A DNA stretch of 64,000 bases, taken from contig JBBMOA010000007.1 in assembly GCA_037954235.1 (NCBI GenBank), positions 29,074,957 to 29,138,956 on the forward strand, given 5' to 3'. The notes below the pieces were generated by a model. It was given only the letters and a program-made list of their open reading frames with translations, was not told the DNA's origin and made no database searches. A program made the position numbers and the translations under genes. This document shows positions 36,110-46,659 of the stretch, one piece after another. Each line of letters begins with the position of its first letter. The stretch's first letter is position 1. The DNA is from Aulostomus chinensis. Lineage: Eukaryota > Chordata > Actinopteri > Syngnathiformes > Aulostomidae.

Positions 36110-37560
36110 GGGGGGCTTGATGCACTCATGCATACAGCCAAGAAGGCACGCTTCTATACGTGTGTGTATTCTAAATGTAGACACTGGATCCCGGAGCTAA
36201 AAATCCCCCCGGTGTTCACTGGTACTGTAGCGGAGCACAAATAGAACGAGGGGAGAGGGGAAGGAGCGTGGAAAGGATGAACGAGGGGGTGCAAAAGAGG
36301 AGAGAAAGGAAACTTTGGGAGAGACACACAAGGGAAGTTCTGCATTGAGGGAAAAAAGGACATTTAAGGATGTGGCGCAGCGACGTCTTGATCCGCGACC
36401 GAACTCTGCCGCCGCACGACCGGCAGCCTCACAGGATTGAGATACGGGACCACAGTTGATTCTTCCATACAAGTTTATGATAAAAATCCAATGAAACAAC
36501 ATCATTGATTCATACAAAGTAGCAATAATCAGCAAATCCAACTTCAGCTCAGAACATGCAAACTTCAGGGACACGCTCTCTCTCGTCATCCTCCTCAGAG
36601 CAGAACAAGTCGGACCCCATCTCTCCTCTGGGCTGCACGAGGGGGCCCAGCCCCTCAGACACTAGCTGACTGCTAATTAGCTTAGCACAATGACTGGTCG
36701 TGGGTGGGCAGGTTAGCATACCTCTGTCAACTGCCAACACCTGGAGTCCCCCGTCTACTTTGGTTCAGCCAGATCAGGCTCAGGTTAGCCTCTTCTGGCC
36801 GCGGTCACAGGCAGCAGCTGCTCTTAAGACGTCAACGAAAGTTTGAGCCGCCAAAGTTATCAAGTGCCGAGCCAAATTACTGCATCCCATTGTGAAAGTA
36901 GTTCCGGCTATGTATCCCAATCTAAAAATTACAATCTCGTAATTTAAAATTTCACGGAAAGTATTACACACAGCCTCCGTCCTGTTACAGCTGTTTTGGG
37001 TTAAGAGCTGACCTGACATCTGACTGCTGACGGTGCTACGCTAACACCCCCACTCAGTAGGCTATGCTAACTAGCAGCCCCCTGACGTGGCACAGAGGGA
37101 CGAGGGCGGGGGTCTTGTCTGACTTTGGAGAGGATGGCAAAGAAATGCATTTACAAAAAAAGTTTGCATGTTCTCATGCTCTAATAAAAAAAAGAAAACA
37201 AGATTAAATAAAAAGGTAGAAAGAAATGCATTCAACAACATGTTGCAAAACAAAAGGATCATTCTTTTCGTACAACAATTGGACAAAAATATTTATCATC
37301 AGGTACAACTCGGCAGTCTTTTGTTCCACAAAAATACACTGAATTTTTTTTTGTTTCCCAAAATGAAGGTGGGGGACATTTAGGTTTGCTAGCACTATCG
37401 TCTTGGCTACGAGAAATACAGGAAGTAAATGGAAAAAATTTTGACTAGAAAAGTTGGAGTCCATCGTTGTGGATACAGGAAACCAAACACCCACCTTCCT
37501 TTCGAAGTAAAAAAAGATGTGGGGACCAGTTTAAAAAAGCAAGAGGGAAAAAAAAAACAG
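34661..37560. other. Intergenic, downstream of api5
   Basis: No coding exons recognised. It holds CA/GT tracts (35,351, 35,491, 36,081), a G16 run near 35,926 and a MEF2 palindrome at 36,011. The right part may include distal api5 3' UTR, whose polyadenylation site I could not place. Confidence 0.5.
36011..36020. promoter_or_regulatory. MEF2 site
   Basis: Second perfect CTATTTATAG palindrome in the window, 4.2 kb from the first. Confidence 0.35.
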
Positions 37561-37566
37561 GGATTC

Positions 37567-37634
37567 GACCACATTCACACGGCGGCCATGTTCCTCCATG
37601 GTCGGCAGAACATGGCCGCCGTGTGAATGTGATC
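37567..37634 (-). other. Long hairpin in the api5 3' UTR
   Basis: Two 24-base arms (37,570-37,593 and 37,608-37,631) are perfect reverse complements around a 14-base loop. In the api5 transcript the stem extends to 27 pairs with one G-U wobble. The arms carry CATGGCCGCC. It begins 72 nt past the api5 stop codon, so it should be part of the mRNA. It matches no microRNA I know and has no flanking repeat that would identify a transposon. Confidence 0.85.
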
Positions 37635-37705
37635 AGCAGTCTGTCTCTGTACGGCAAAGATCCTGATGTGATGCAGTTCAGTGAGCAGTGGGTAGTGGGT
37701 GGCTC

Positions 37706-37785
37706 TCAGTAGAGTCGGCCTCTGCTTCTGTTGCCTCTGTTTCCGAAGCCCCGCCCACGGCCGCCCCTGAAGCCCCCGCGCTGCT
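37706..37785 (-). CDS. api5: api5 coding exon 14 with stop
   Basis: Encodes EQRGGFRGGRGRGFGNRGNR then SRGRLY and TGA. Arg/Gly-rich tail of RGG type. Confidence 0.95.
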
Positions 37786-40700
37786 CTGGAGTCAGAGGGA
37801 GGTGAGAACACAACAGGTTAGCCTGGATCACCACCTGCTGGTCAGCCTTTGACTGAGCACCAGCGTTACTCCCTGTCATCAAGCATCTCCACCTCGTCCC
37901 AGTGGAAGTGACAACGAAGCCTGAAGGAGTTAAATGATGGCGCTGGTGTGAAGCGGGATTCTCTGCGTGCAGCCACTGAGGCGACATACTAGGCTGTGGT
38001 GAACTTCACCATCGTCTTCAGGAAGTGGAGCTGAATAACCGTGAGATTCAAGCAAGTTAAAGTCGGACATGTCAGCGAGGTAAACATGGGAGGTCCCTTC
38101 ACGTTTGACGACTCCTGTTGTGTTGAAGTGCTGAGTCGTCAGAACGCCTTTCTTTTTTAAGTAGGTATGTTTTTCTGCTTCTGGGATTCTGATGCTGGGT
38201 GTTGGAGACCTGAGCATCACTGAACTCCCACCAGCTTCTTACATTCTTGCGAGCGACACCATCTACGGCGTGCGCCCTGATGTCATCATTAGCGTGCATT
38301 GGCCGGTGTGTCAAAGCAACCCTTGAAGCTACGGAGGCCAAATATCATTGCCTCTTGTTTCATAATCAAGTCAACTGGTCCTGAGATGCAGTGATGAACG
38401 GTTGGACAGCTGCCCATCGACCGTCTGCATGAATGAATAATGAGAGGGTGCCACCCAGGGCTTCTCACCGTAGCTAAAATTGCCAATGGAGGCGCTGTAC
38501 TTGCCGCTGGGGGGGTTATAGATTTGCCGTGCATCCCGTCGTGGCTGTGGAGGAATCTGCTTTTTCATGCTGGCGCCGGGTCCCATCTCCTCACTCGATG
38601 GACGCTTGGGGCTACAAACAGAAAGCAGGCGGTGACTCGTGTGCATCGGCAGCTGCATGCGTGGGCTTTGTGTGGAGGTAAAATTGGCGAGGAGCAAACA
38701 TACGCGACTGCCTCGGCCTTCTGGACGGGCTTCCAGGACAGAGTGACCGTGCTCTTGAACGACGGCGGGTTGTGGAAGAGATCCTTCACAGAGAGGAAAG
38801 GTTGAGAGACATTCTACTGAACCTGAAGGGAGGAATTTTCATGAACAGCTGCTAAAGACATGACAAGTTTGGGCTTCAAGACGACAGCCTGCTGAATCTG
38901 AACGAATCTGGGTTGTGGCCGTGCTTCCAGGCCGGCACACAGCAACCGCGATGTTACTCCCCACCTTAATGAGGACGTTGATGTTGTTTGTGATCTTCAG
39001 GGCCACCACTTTGATCTTGTTCTGTTAATACACAAAAATAAGACAACAGAACCGTGAGCACAGAAATCAACGCCCTTCACTTCACGTTCAGGTGGTCACA
39101 GAAGTCCCTGGCTATCAAGCGCCGTCACCTCCTCCGTCTTCAGGGCGTCTCCCGTCTTGCCTTGCAGTGCTACTCGCAGCTGTCGGATGTAAACCTGCAG
39201 GCCTCTGGCGAAGTACTGTAACCTGTCCAAACAAAAGACATTCAATTCCCCGTGGCAGTTTTTTTAGACAAGTGTGACTTTTCAGCAGATTGAAGTAAAC
39301 CATGAAACAACAGCATCCATTTGAATAATTGCACTCAAGACTCCAACGCTCCCACACCTGATCTTGAAGTCTTTGAGGCGCTCGGCGTCCACTTTGTCCA
39401 GGAGGAAGTCTGGCAGCTTCTTGCCCAACTGGTGGAAGCTGAAGAGGAGACACTCCACGTAGCTGAACTGAAGTTTGGGCTCCTCACTCGCAGAGTTCTC
39501 TCCATTCTCCACCTCTTCTGGAGGCAGCGGCATGAACTCCTGCAGATCAGAGAAACAAAAGGTCTCATCATCATCAGCCTTCAAGAACTGAACCCCAAGG
39601 CCTCCATAGAGAGGACAGCTGGCCTACAGCCTTACATTTGAGGGGCGAACCCCCACGATCGCCGAACACAAACGTCACAGGCATCAAAGCTGCGACTTTT
39701 ACTGATCTGGTTGGAGTCACCCATGTATTTACTGGTGAAACTTTAGTTCCACCCAGGTAGGCATGAACACTTCAAAGCAGGACTTCATCACTGGATCACG
39801 ACACAGACGGATCCGTTCCAGCAACCACGGCGATTTCGCTTCATGATTGAATGATGTGAATCGGTAGTTAACGGTTTTTGGGTCTTATTTTGTCTTGATA
39901 TTTAACAAAACAGAGCATGTTGGCGTGTCCCAGATCGCATCCTTCCATACTACATACTTCAAATTATGAGTACACTCACCTCAAAATGGAAGAAAAGTAT
40001 GGATAGTTTGCGAAAATTGAGTATGCAAAAGTACCCGGATGATGCACTCAAATTGGTCAAGATATTGAGGAAGAGACTGGACACTCACCGCCCCGTTTCA
40101 TCGATAAAAATGGCGGCTGACAGCTGTGGTGAGAGTTGGCCGACACTGACTTGTACAGAGCCGTCTTTACATTAAATAATGGGGACAAGTTTGAAATTCT
40201 GTGTTGACACGAGTTTGAAAAAAATCAAATGACTTGTCACCAAAATGTTTTGGTAAATAAGCTCACACAAATCAACTCTACATCCCGTTGACCTGCAGCC
40301 AGGAGGAGGACCACACGTCGTCTGCGCAGACTGCGGCCTAACGATGCGCGATGGCTGTTCATTTTGCTGTTTTACAGCTTAAAAAAAAAACAACAAAAAA
40401 GGTGGCGGTAATTAGCTGATGTGGTGCTAGCTGGTCACAAATCGGCGTTGAAGAAGACATTGCGTCATCATTTCCAGTGAGTGCGACACGCAGCGGTATC
40501 AGTTTTGGGACAGCACTGCACCCTCTAAACTCGCGCACTGTGCGATTGAGTACATAGTATGCTTAGTATCCTCAATTTGAAAATTTTAAGTACGAAGTAT
40601 GGAAGTATGAGATTTGGGACACAGCATCAGTCTCTTCCACACACACACGAAGGCAGACAGCTTGTTAACTGGACTCTGATGTTGGACGCATAACGTCCAG

Positions 40701-43700
40701 CTATCGGGACAGGAAACGTCTGATCCTGTCCTCAAGCGCTCCTTCTTACCAGCAGCTTGGTGAACAGCATGTTGACGTTGGCCTCCAGCTTGTCCATGTC
40801 GCCGCAGTACGGACTCATCTCAGCCAGCAGCTTCAGCACCTGCACACACACACACACCTACAGCTTTGGAAATCCCCTCACACAGAGTAAAGCTCACTGC
40901 TGGTGACCGGAGCCGATACGAGACACACAGCACTCCCGGGACCCGAGGAGGACAACATCCCTCCATACTGCCCCGCTGTGAGGAGACTGAACGCATTTGT
41001 CAGGACATCAAACCAATGACCACTTGATTATTACACATCAAGACTCTGCGGTTCATAAGAAACAACAAACATCTCTCTACATCGAAGCAAAGGACAAACT
41101 ATTCAAAACTGAAAGCCCGACAGCCACAAACACTGAATCGCCACCACACTGTGGGAGGAGCTGGTGACGCCAAACGCTGCAGCCGATCCAGATGACGGCA
41201 ATGATTTGATCAGAAAGATAAAGAGGCAGGAAACCAACCTCTAGCTGGATGTCCAGCTCGGCCACCGGACTCGTTAGGGTGCTGAGGTTGGGCAGGACGT
41301 GTTCACAGAAGTAGGTTACAAAACGCGTGGAATGGACATTTTTCTAAAAGCGAAGAGAAAAAGAATTAATTGAAGTTGATCAGAAATCAATTACTCCGTA
41401 GAAAGATGAACCAAATGTGGCTTGTGTGAGGCGCATTTTTTGAACTCACAGAGAAGAGGGGTAGGGCCTGGCGTGTGCACTGCAGCAGGCGGTCCACGGT
41501 GTCAGGGTCAGCGGGGTTGAGCGCCTGCTCCAGGAAGGCCTGCTCCACCACCAGCTCCACCAGCTGCTGCCGCCCGTTCACGGTCTGCAGCACCCGCAAA
41601 CCCGACACCAAACGCATCAGTAGCACAAACTCTTCTCCTGTCACATCCTCCAACACCTGAGGAGGAAGCAGGAAACACAAAAGCTCAGCGGGAGCAGCGT
41701 AAAGACGACAGACACATGTTACATCTTAATATTGTAAAGTAACACTTGATGGTTATCTGTCAATCAAAAGAAAAATAACCACCACTCCGCAAACCTGTCC
41801 TCCTTTTGTTATGTAGTTTGAATTCTATTCACTGTCAAGGGTCAAAGGTCAATACTACACTACATACTGACCTTCTTAGTCTCTGCAAAGACGTACTCCT
41901 CCACCTCTTTGGTCATGACGTCCTCTGGCAAAGTCTTCAGTTTGGTTGAGAGAAACTTGATGGCCCTTTCTCGCACGATGTCCTCTCCCTGCAGGATCTG
42001 AGAGAAGAGTCCCCCCAGCGTTCCTGGATCAAAAGAAACCACAGCACATTGACTCCTTAGTGTGGGACATGTTAATGAGCCACAATCCCAGAACACGTTG
42101 TGCAAGGTCAGCATGATGTTCCACACCAAGCAGTACGCACCCAGAAATGTGAACACTGCTGCTCAGTGATAACGGAGCTCAGCCTCGTTAGGAATGCTGA
42201 TGCTTCCAGGGTGGTCCTACATTTGAGAGACCACTTTGTTCCGTTCATGCAGAATTCTGGATCGCTTTGAGGGAATTTCTTCATAATTGGTTCAAATGTC
42301 CACTGGGACTCAAGTATGAGCTGGAAAGATTTTGGTGGTCCAAGGTGAAGGTCAATGGCAGCTAAGCCTCCAGAGGGCAACCGACAACGATGCGGTACGA
42401 GTGATTTAGAGGATATTTCTAAACTCTTTGAATAGTTCAAAAATAGAAGATTGCTTTACTGCGGCGTTGCGCCTGCTACGACCGCAGCAGTGGACGCAGT
42501 TTGTTTCATGACACCTACCCTTGGCATCTATCTTGAAGATGGAAATAAGTGACACGTTCACTTGGTTGAATTCTGCGGTGTCATCTGAAAGCACAATCAA
42601 GAAACCAGCGGGACATTTAGACAACACACAGACTAAAATCACAACACACAATAGTGCAGTTACAGCCATTGGTAGGTCACAAAAATGAACACTGATGAAA
42701 GGCAGGCGGATCAAATAAAGAATCGGGCTTCAGTTTCTCAGAGACTCACTGAGCCGTCTGAAATAAATGACGCTGAATATGAATCCCCGCTGTCAGCAGA
42801 GTTGCCTGATATCACAAATGTGACTGGCTATTAATGTCTGCCTGGACAGTTAGCATGAGGTATTGATTACCTGTCTGAAGGAGCTGGGTGAGAATATCTG
42901 CCACCTTGAGGATGTTCTCACCGGTCGCAAACCGCGGGAGCTCCTTAATGGCCTGTCGCCGGATCTAGAGAAACACGCCGATGTTTGAATTCATTCATAA
43001 ATACAAGTGTGTCCTGGTGTCTGGCTGCTCACGATCAAAGAGTAACAGGAAGAAGTAGTTTGCTGTAATAGCAAAGTTACCATCATAGAGAATGAACAAG
43101 CAGAACACGGACGTGTGTCTGTTCTATATAATTACATTATTAGGCTCAGGCACAGGGAGAACATGCAGACTCCACACAAATACACACACACACACACAGC
43201 TGCCTCCAGTCCCACTCTACCTCACGACATACATGAAGACCAACTAACAAAGCATTAATCTGGACATGTCTGCAGGTATCACGGGAGAAAATGAGTGACG
43301 CCCCCAGCTTAATTCACTCCCCTGAATGCTTTACTATCCAAATGCCATTCATGAGCACAGCGATCGGCTGCCCTGATTTGAGAGCCCCTCGTCTCACGCC
43401 TCTGGACACTCACCGACACGTCGTCATCTTCACAAAGATCAAGCTGGGCATTGATCGCTGCATCTGCCAATTCTGGAAAGCTGCTGAAAAATTTGGGAAT
43501 GAACTGTGCTGCCAGGCGCTTCTCCTTGGGGCCGCCTTTCACGCCATCCAGGATCACCTGGTAGGCGTCTTTGTGCTGGAGAATGAAAAACCCGTCAACA
43601 AACCGGTCATAATACAGTGACATGCTTAACACAAATGCCGTAGTGGCAGGGGTTCAACTTTGAAAGTAGCTATAGCCAGGAGCTAAGGCAAGTAGCCCGG

Positions 43701-43920
43701 TGCCTACGCTAGCTACTGCTAGCCTAGCATGCTAACAACAATATTACGTAAGGAGTTAACAGTGGACGCAGCGGGAGCATTTCGCGCCTCAGCTGAACAC
43801 CAGAGACGTGAATGAAACAAGTGGGAGCGGACCAGTTGGCCTGTTTACCTGGCTGAGGTTTTCCTTGGCATCTGCAAGGACCCCGTAGTTTCGATAGAGA
43901 TCCTCGATAGTGACCGCCAT
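37706..43920 (-). CDS. api5: Apoptosis inhibitor 5, complete, 14 coding exons
   Basis: The spliced protein of 527 residues is collinear with human API5 (about 524). It is a nuclear HEAT/ARM-repeat protein that restrains E2F1- and Acinus-linked apoptosis. Recognisable stretches are MAVTIEDLYRNYG (1-13), HKDAYQVILDGVKGG (25-39), GEDIVRERAIKFLSTKLKTL (exon 5) and DARQIYNPPSGKY (exon 13). The C-terminal tail is RGG-rich and ends RGNRSRGRLY. A basic KRPSSEE...KK...PRR segment in exon 13 corresponds to the nuclear localisation region. Every intron is GT-AG and all phases close with no frameshift. The start is the only ATG giving the conserved N-terminus. The mir-129 hairpin lies 14.9 kb downstream on the same strand. 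Upstream is a CpG-containing promoter with an NRF1 palindrome. Confidence 0.96.
38469..38611 (-). CDS. api5: api5 coding exon 13
   Basis: Residues about 454-501, a basic linker (KRPSSEE, KKQIPPQPRR) followed by DARQIYNPPSGKYSASIGNF and SY. Carries the presumed nuclear localisation residues. Confidence 0.94.
38704..38783 (-). CDS. api5: api5 coding exon 12
   Basis: Encodes DLFHNPPSFKSTVTLSWKPV then QKAEAV plus two bases. Donor GTATGT, acceptor AAG. Confidence 0.94.
38965..39021 (-). CDS. api5: api5 coding exon 11
   Basis: 19 codons, NKIKVVALKITNNINVLIK, identical to the human segment as I know it. Donor GTGGGG. Confidence 0.95.
39129..39222 (-). CDS. api5: api5 coding exon 10
   Basis: Encodes LQYFARGLQVYIRQLRVALQ then GKTGDALKTEE, up to residue 408. 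This includes the leucine-rich helix described as a zipper in human API5. Confidence 0.94.
39358..39539 (-). CDS. api5: api5 coding exon 9
   Basis: Residues 317-376 and two bases of 377. Contains PKLQFSYVECLLFSFHQLGK, almost identical to the human block, then KLPDFLLDKVDAERLKDFKI. Confidence 0.96.
39925..40622. mobile_element. Non-autonomous DNA transposon (MITE-like) in api5 intron 8
   Basis: The left end reads GTGTCCCAGATCGCATCCTT and continues CCATACTACATACTTC. The right end, reverse complemented, reads GTGTCCCAAATCTCATACTT and continues CCATACTTCGTACTT. These are imperfect terminal inverted repeats of over 30 bp around a core of about 620 bp. No transposase is encoded. The core contains AAAATGGCGGC at 40,107-40,117, a YY1 consensus. 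Similar GTGTCCCAAAT termini are common in fish genomes. The superfamily is undetermined and the target-site duplication is not clear. Confidence 0.75.
40750..40839 (-). CDS. api5: api5 coding exon 8
   Basis: Residues 287-316, VLKLLAEMSPYCGDMDKLEA through FTKLL. The acceptor is preceded directly by a GT repeat (40,842-40,857, read on the minus strand). Confidence 0.94.
41239..41343 (-). CDS. api5: api5 coding exon 7
   Basis: Residues 252-286, KNVHSTRFVTYFCEHVLPNL through VAELDIQLE. The donor is the weak-looking GAG|GTTGGT. Confidence 0.94.
41450..41656 (-). CDS. api5: api5 coding exon 6
   Basis: Residues 183-251, VLEDVTGEEFVLLMRLVSGL through DRLLQCTRQALPLFS. Phase 0 on both sides. Confidence 0.96.
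41872..42023 (-). CDS. api5: api5 coding exon 5
   Basis: Encodes TLGGLFSQILQGEDIVRERA to VFAETKK, the best conserved block of the protein. Ends in phase 0 at residue 182. Confidence 0.96.
42519..42584 (-). CDS. api5: api5 coding exon 4
   Basis: Encodes DDTAEFNQVNVSLISIFKID and AKG. Its place and phase agree with the human DDSAEFNLVNNALLSIFKMD segment. Confidence 0.94.
42871..42964 (-). CDS. api5: api5 coding exon 3
   Basis: Residues 79-109 (IRRQAIKELPRFATGENILK and ADILTQLLQT) plus one base of the next codon. Too short for the usual ORF cut-off, but flanked by CTAG acceptor and GTAATC donor. Confidence 0.94.
43414..43575 (-). CDS. api5: api5 coding exon 2
   Basis: Residues 25-78, from HKDAYQVILDG to LDLCEDDDVS, the first helical repeats. 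Donor GTGAGT, phase 0. Confidence 0.96.
43849..43920 (-). CDS. api5: api5 coding exon 1
   Basis: Encodes residues 1-24, MAVTIEDLYRNYGVLADAKE followed by NLSQ, and ends in phase 0 at CAG|GTAAAC. Confidence 0.94.
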
Positions 43921-44176
43921 CAGCGTGTCCGGTGCCTCACGCTCAGAGAAGACCGCCGATCAAACCACGGAGCAAAAATCCCGCTTCGTGCCGATGTTGT
44001 CCGTATAAGGCGGATGCGGCGTTGAACAAAACCGGTCTATCAATAAATAAGTAACACTAAAAGGGAAGAGGGAGACGAAATTTCGAGAAGCCCGTGAATG
44101 AAAACCCCCCACCGTCTTGTCCCCTCGCAATGTTCCCTACCGCGCTGGGCTAAAATCGCTACGGAACAATCACCAT

Positions 44177-44188
44177 TGCGCATGCGCA
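44177..44188. promoter_or_regulatory. NRF1 palindrome in the api5 promoter
   Basis: TGCGCATGCGCA, a perfect NRF1 consensus, 257 bases upstream of the api5 ATG. NRF1 sites are typical of TATA-less housekeeping promoters, and no TATA box is seen here. Confidence 0.7.
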
Positions 44189-44434
44189 TGATAAGCAAAT
44201 CGGTTTACACGGCATATCACACGTGACAATACTGTGCGCGAAATATGTGCGCAATAACTCGGCGCTTCCGCCGAAGCAGGCCGTGATGAAAGTCAGCATC
44301 AAGCCTGAATGCGATGAACGCTGTCTCGAAACGGAAACGTTTAAACTCTTTCCTCACAAACAGAGACTCCTTTTGGTTTCCTGTCCCCAAAGTGACTTTC
44401 AAAGAAAAGGGTGGAACAGACTTTCTACAATTCT

Positions 44435-44477
44435 ACATTTTCATTCAGCAGACGCTTTTGCCCAAAGCGGCGTACAA
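44435..44477 (+). mobile_element. SINE/LINE-type tail relic
   Basis: CATTTTCATTCAGCAGACGC and TTTTGCCCAAAGCGGCGTACAA correspond, with a few changes, to a motif repeated very widely in teleost genomes (CATTTAGCAGACGCTTTTAT, then CCAAAGCGACTTACA). I recall it from V-SINE-like retroposons. The family assignment is tentative. Confidence 0.55.
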
Positions 44478-44653
44478 CACAAGCAAGAATTCAGACTTTC
44501 TTCTGTGATGCCACTTTGAATGCGGCTCATTACCAGTCACACTTTCTGCCTTCCATCAGCAAGTTCTTCTCTATTGGGCATTCATTTACAGTCCTAATTT
44601 TACACCACGTGACGCGCCATTTTGGAATAAAAGGTCCACAATGAGCAATTGAG

Positions 44654-45067
44654 ATGATGAGGAATGGAGATCTGAGGGCATCTGTGCTGTTGCACATTTT
44701 CTGGATGATACTGGAAACATTACAACATGAGGGTCTTTGTAATAAATACCAACTCCTATGTCATGTTAAGCTTTATGACAGGATGATAAAAGCCATACCA
44801 AGTTCTTTGGTCGATGGTGAGAGAAGACATGAGGTCTCCCCTGAACTGAGACAACTCTGCATTGGAGGATTGGATTTTTGTGATTCTAACTCTTCCAACA
44901 AATTTACCAGAAATGTTCTGCTGGAAGAAGAGGAAACTGTTGCATCCGTTTGTAGTTTGCGTTCCCGGATGTTCTGTGGTCGTCTGTTTTCTGTGCTGGT
45001 TCAGTTCTATTTGTCTTTGACTGGCAATGAAGTAGCAGAACACGCAGTGAAGCGAGAGAGGTTTTAA
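44654..45067 (+). CDS. Unidentified open reading frame, 137 aa, doubtful
   Basis: An ATG-started frame of 138 codons including the stop, in non-repetitive sequence between api5 and deaf1. AATAAA at 45,067-45,072 overlaps its end. The predicted protein starts MMRNGDLRASVLLHIFWMIL and has mixed composition with eight cysteines. I recognise no domain. It may be a chance frame, a decayed transposon gene or a small single-exon gene. Confidence 0.2.
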   Translation: MMRNGDLRASVLLHIFWMILETLQHEGLCNKYQLLCHVKLYDRMIKAIPSSLVDGERRHEVSPELRQLCIGGLDFCDSNSSNKFTRNVLLEEEETVASVCSLRSRMFCGRLFSVLVQFYLSLTGNEVAEHAVKRERF

Positions 45068-45283
45068 ATAAAGTGCTGAGAGAAGTTTTCTCGCATACTT
45101 TCAGATGTTTGATTTGTCTCGTAAAGGTTCTTCATGACCTCGACTCCTGACTGGTGTCTCCACAGAGGAAGGCTTTTTAATACCAGCAGTGGGTGTGGAT
45201 GCTCATCAAAAGGGTTGTCACAGTGACAGAAAAGGGTTGATCAGTCAGATATCAATGATGAAGCAGAAGTTTCATTGTAATAC

Positions 45284-45400
45284 ATCCATTTTCTACTGCT
45301 TATCCTGGTAAGGGTAGCAGGGGGTGGAGCCTGCCCCAGCAGCCTTTGGCGAGAGGCGGGGTTCACTCTGGATTATGGATGCTTCTGCTTGTCTTTCTCC
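45284..45400 (-). mobile_element. Teleost non-LTR retroposon tail
   Basis: CATCCATTTTCTACTGCTTA followed by a GGAGCCTGCCCCAGCAG-type stretch and GGCGAGAGGCGGGGTTCACT. Read on the minus strand this is the same kind of 3' end as at 16,055 and 18,446. It is diverged and has no visible tRNA head. Confidence 0.65.
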
Positions 45401-46500
45401 CTCCTGGAGGCGGGTCCCTTCACTCCTGGTTGGCTGAAGCACCGGGTGATTCCGGTCCCCTTGTGCTTTCCCTCTTACCAGTCTGACCAGCCATAATAAG
45501 CTTTATTATACAGCAGTGAAGGATCCCAGCTGGTAGTAGAAACTCAACCGTGTCTTTGTTTGAACCACATTGGTACCGTACAAGACAGGGTCAAAGTTCA
45601 TTCATCTCAGTAGGACTGATCATAGATGTATAAGTGTATGTTTATAACTCAGTGTGTGTTTTCTGGGGAACACGTGCCAGGACCACCGAGCAAGCCAGAG
45701 GAAGCACATTTTACCTGAATTTATTGTAAGTGCACCAGCTTAATGCAAGGGTGCTGGCAGCTCAGCTCTCTCCATCTCAGACACACAAGGAGAGACAGGG
45801 GCAAGTAGACAACCATCGGCGACTACAACGGAAATAAACAAAATATGTAAATAAAAAAGAAACAACGTGAAACAAGCATCACATGGAAAATTGGAAAAGC
45901 ATAAAAAAGAAAGAATAAAAGGAAACAAAGAGCGCGCAAGGCCCGACATGTTAGAAGAGTATCAAGTTATAGATACAATTTCTAAGCCTTCTGTTTTTTT
46001 TCCCCATGATTTTCAGAAACTTAAAATAATTGAAAAGGTTGTGCATGAAGGCTGAGGGAGAGCGTCTGTTCTGCCTGAGAGAATGAGTGTGACTGACCCA
46101 GTGACGTCACAAGACGAGCACCGTCAGACATTCGTCAGAGAATCCAAGCTGTCCACAGTAGAAGAAGTCAGGTTCTGTGGAGGTATGTGGTCAATTATCA
46201 GGGATAATCAACTATCCTCTTCAGACCAGAGCATTAAAAACACGTGGACATGTAAAGGAGATGATCAGTGGCTCCTGACGAACAGACACGTCAAATCTGA
46301 ACGGCCTCCTTATAAGGTTATTACGGAAGTCAACTTGAGTAAAAATCAATTCGTTTAAAGGTCATAAAAGGTATTAGGGTCGTATTACGCTACGAACTTT
46401 GAACCGCCTGGAAATGTAAAGTCATCTGACAACATGGGCAAATATTTTCAGAGTTACAGCAGGTCTCAGATCACCGGCGCAGGATCCCCGCCCACCACAC

Positions 46501-46530
46501 GGTGGCCGCCGGTGGCCGCCGGTGGCCGCG
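46501..46530. repeat. 10-bp GC-rich tandem repeat
   Basis: GGTGGCCGCC three times (last base G), about 400 bases upstream of the deaf1 ATG. Confidence 0.95.
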
Positions 46531-46659
46531 GACTCATCCGTGCATCACGCAGGCCTCTCGTTCCTCCCTGTAGAAGCTCCCTCTGGTCGGAGTTCCAGCT
46601 CGTTAAAGACCCTGCCTTCATCTAAAGCGATTTTCCTCATATATTTTTTCCGCTGTTAG

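Larger units (their letters stand above)
44189..46494. other. Intergenic between api5 and deaf1
   Basis: The two genes are divergent, so this stretch holds both upstream regions. It contains retroposon relics at 44,435 and 45,285, one unexplained 138-codon open frame (44,654-45,067) and a CRE palindrome at 46,102-46,109. Confidence 0.6.
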
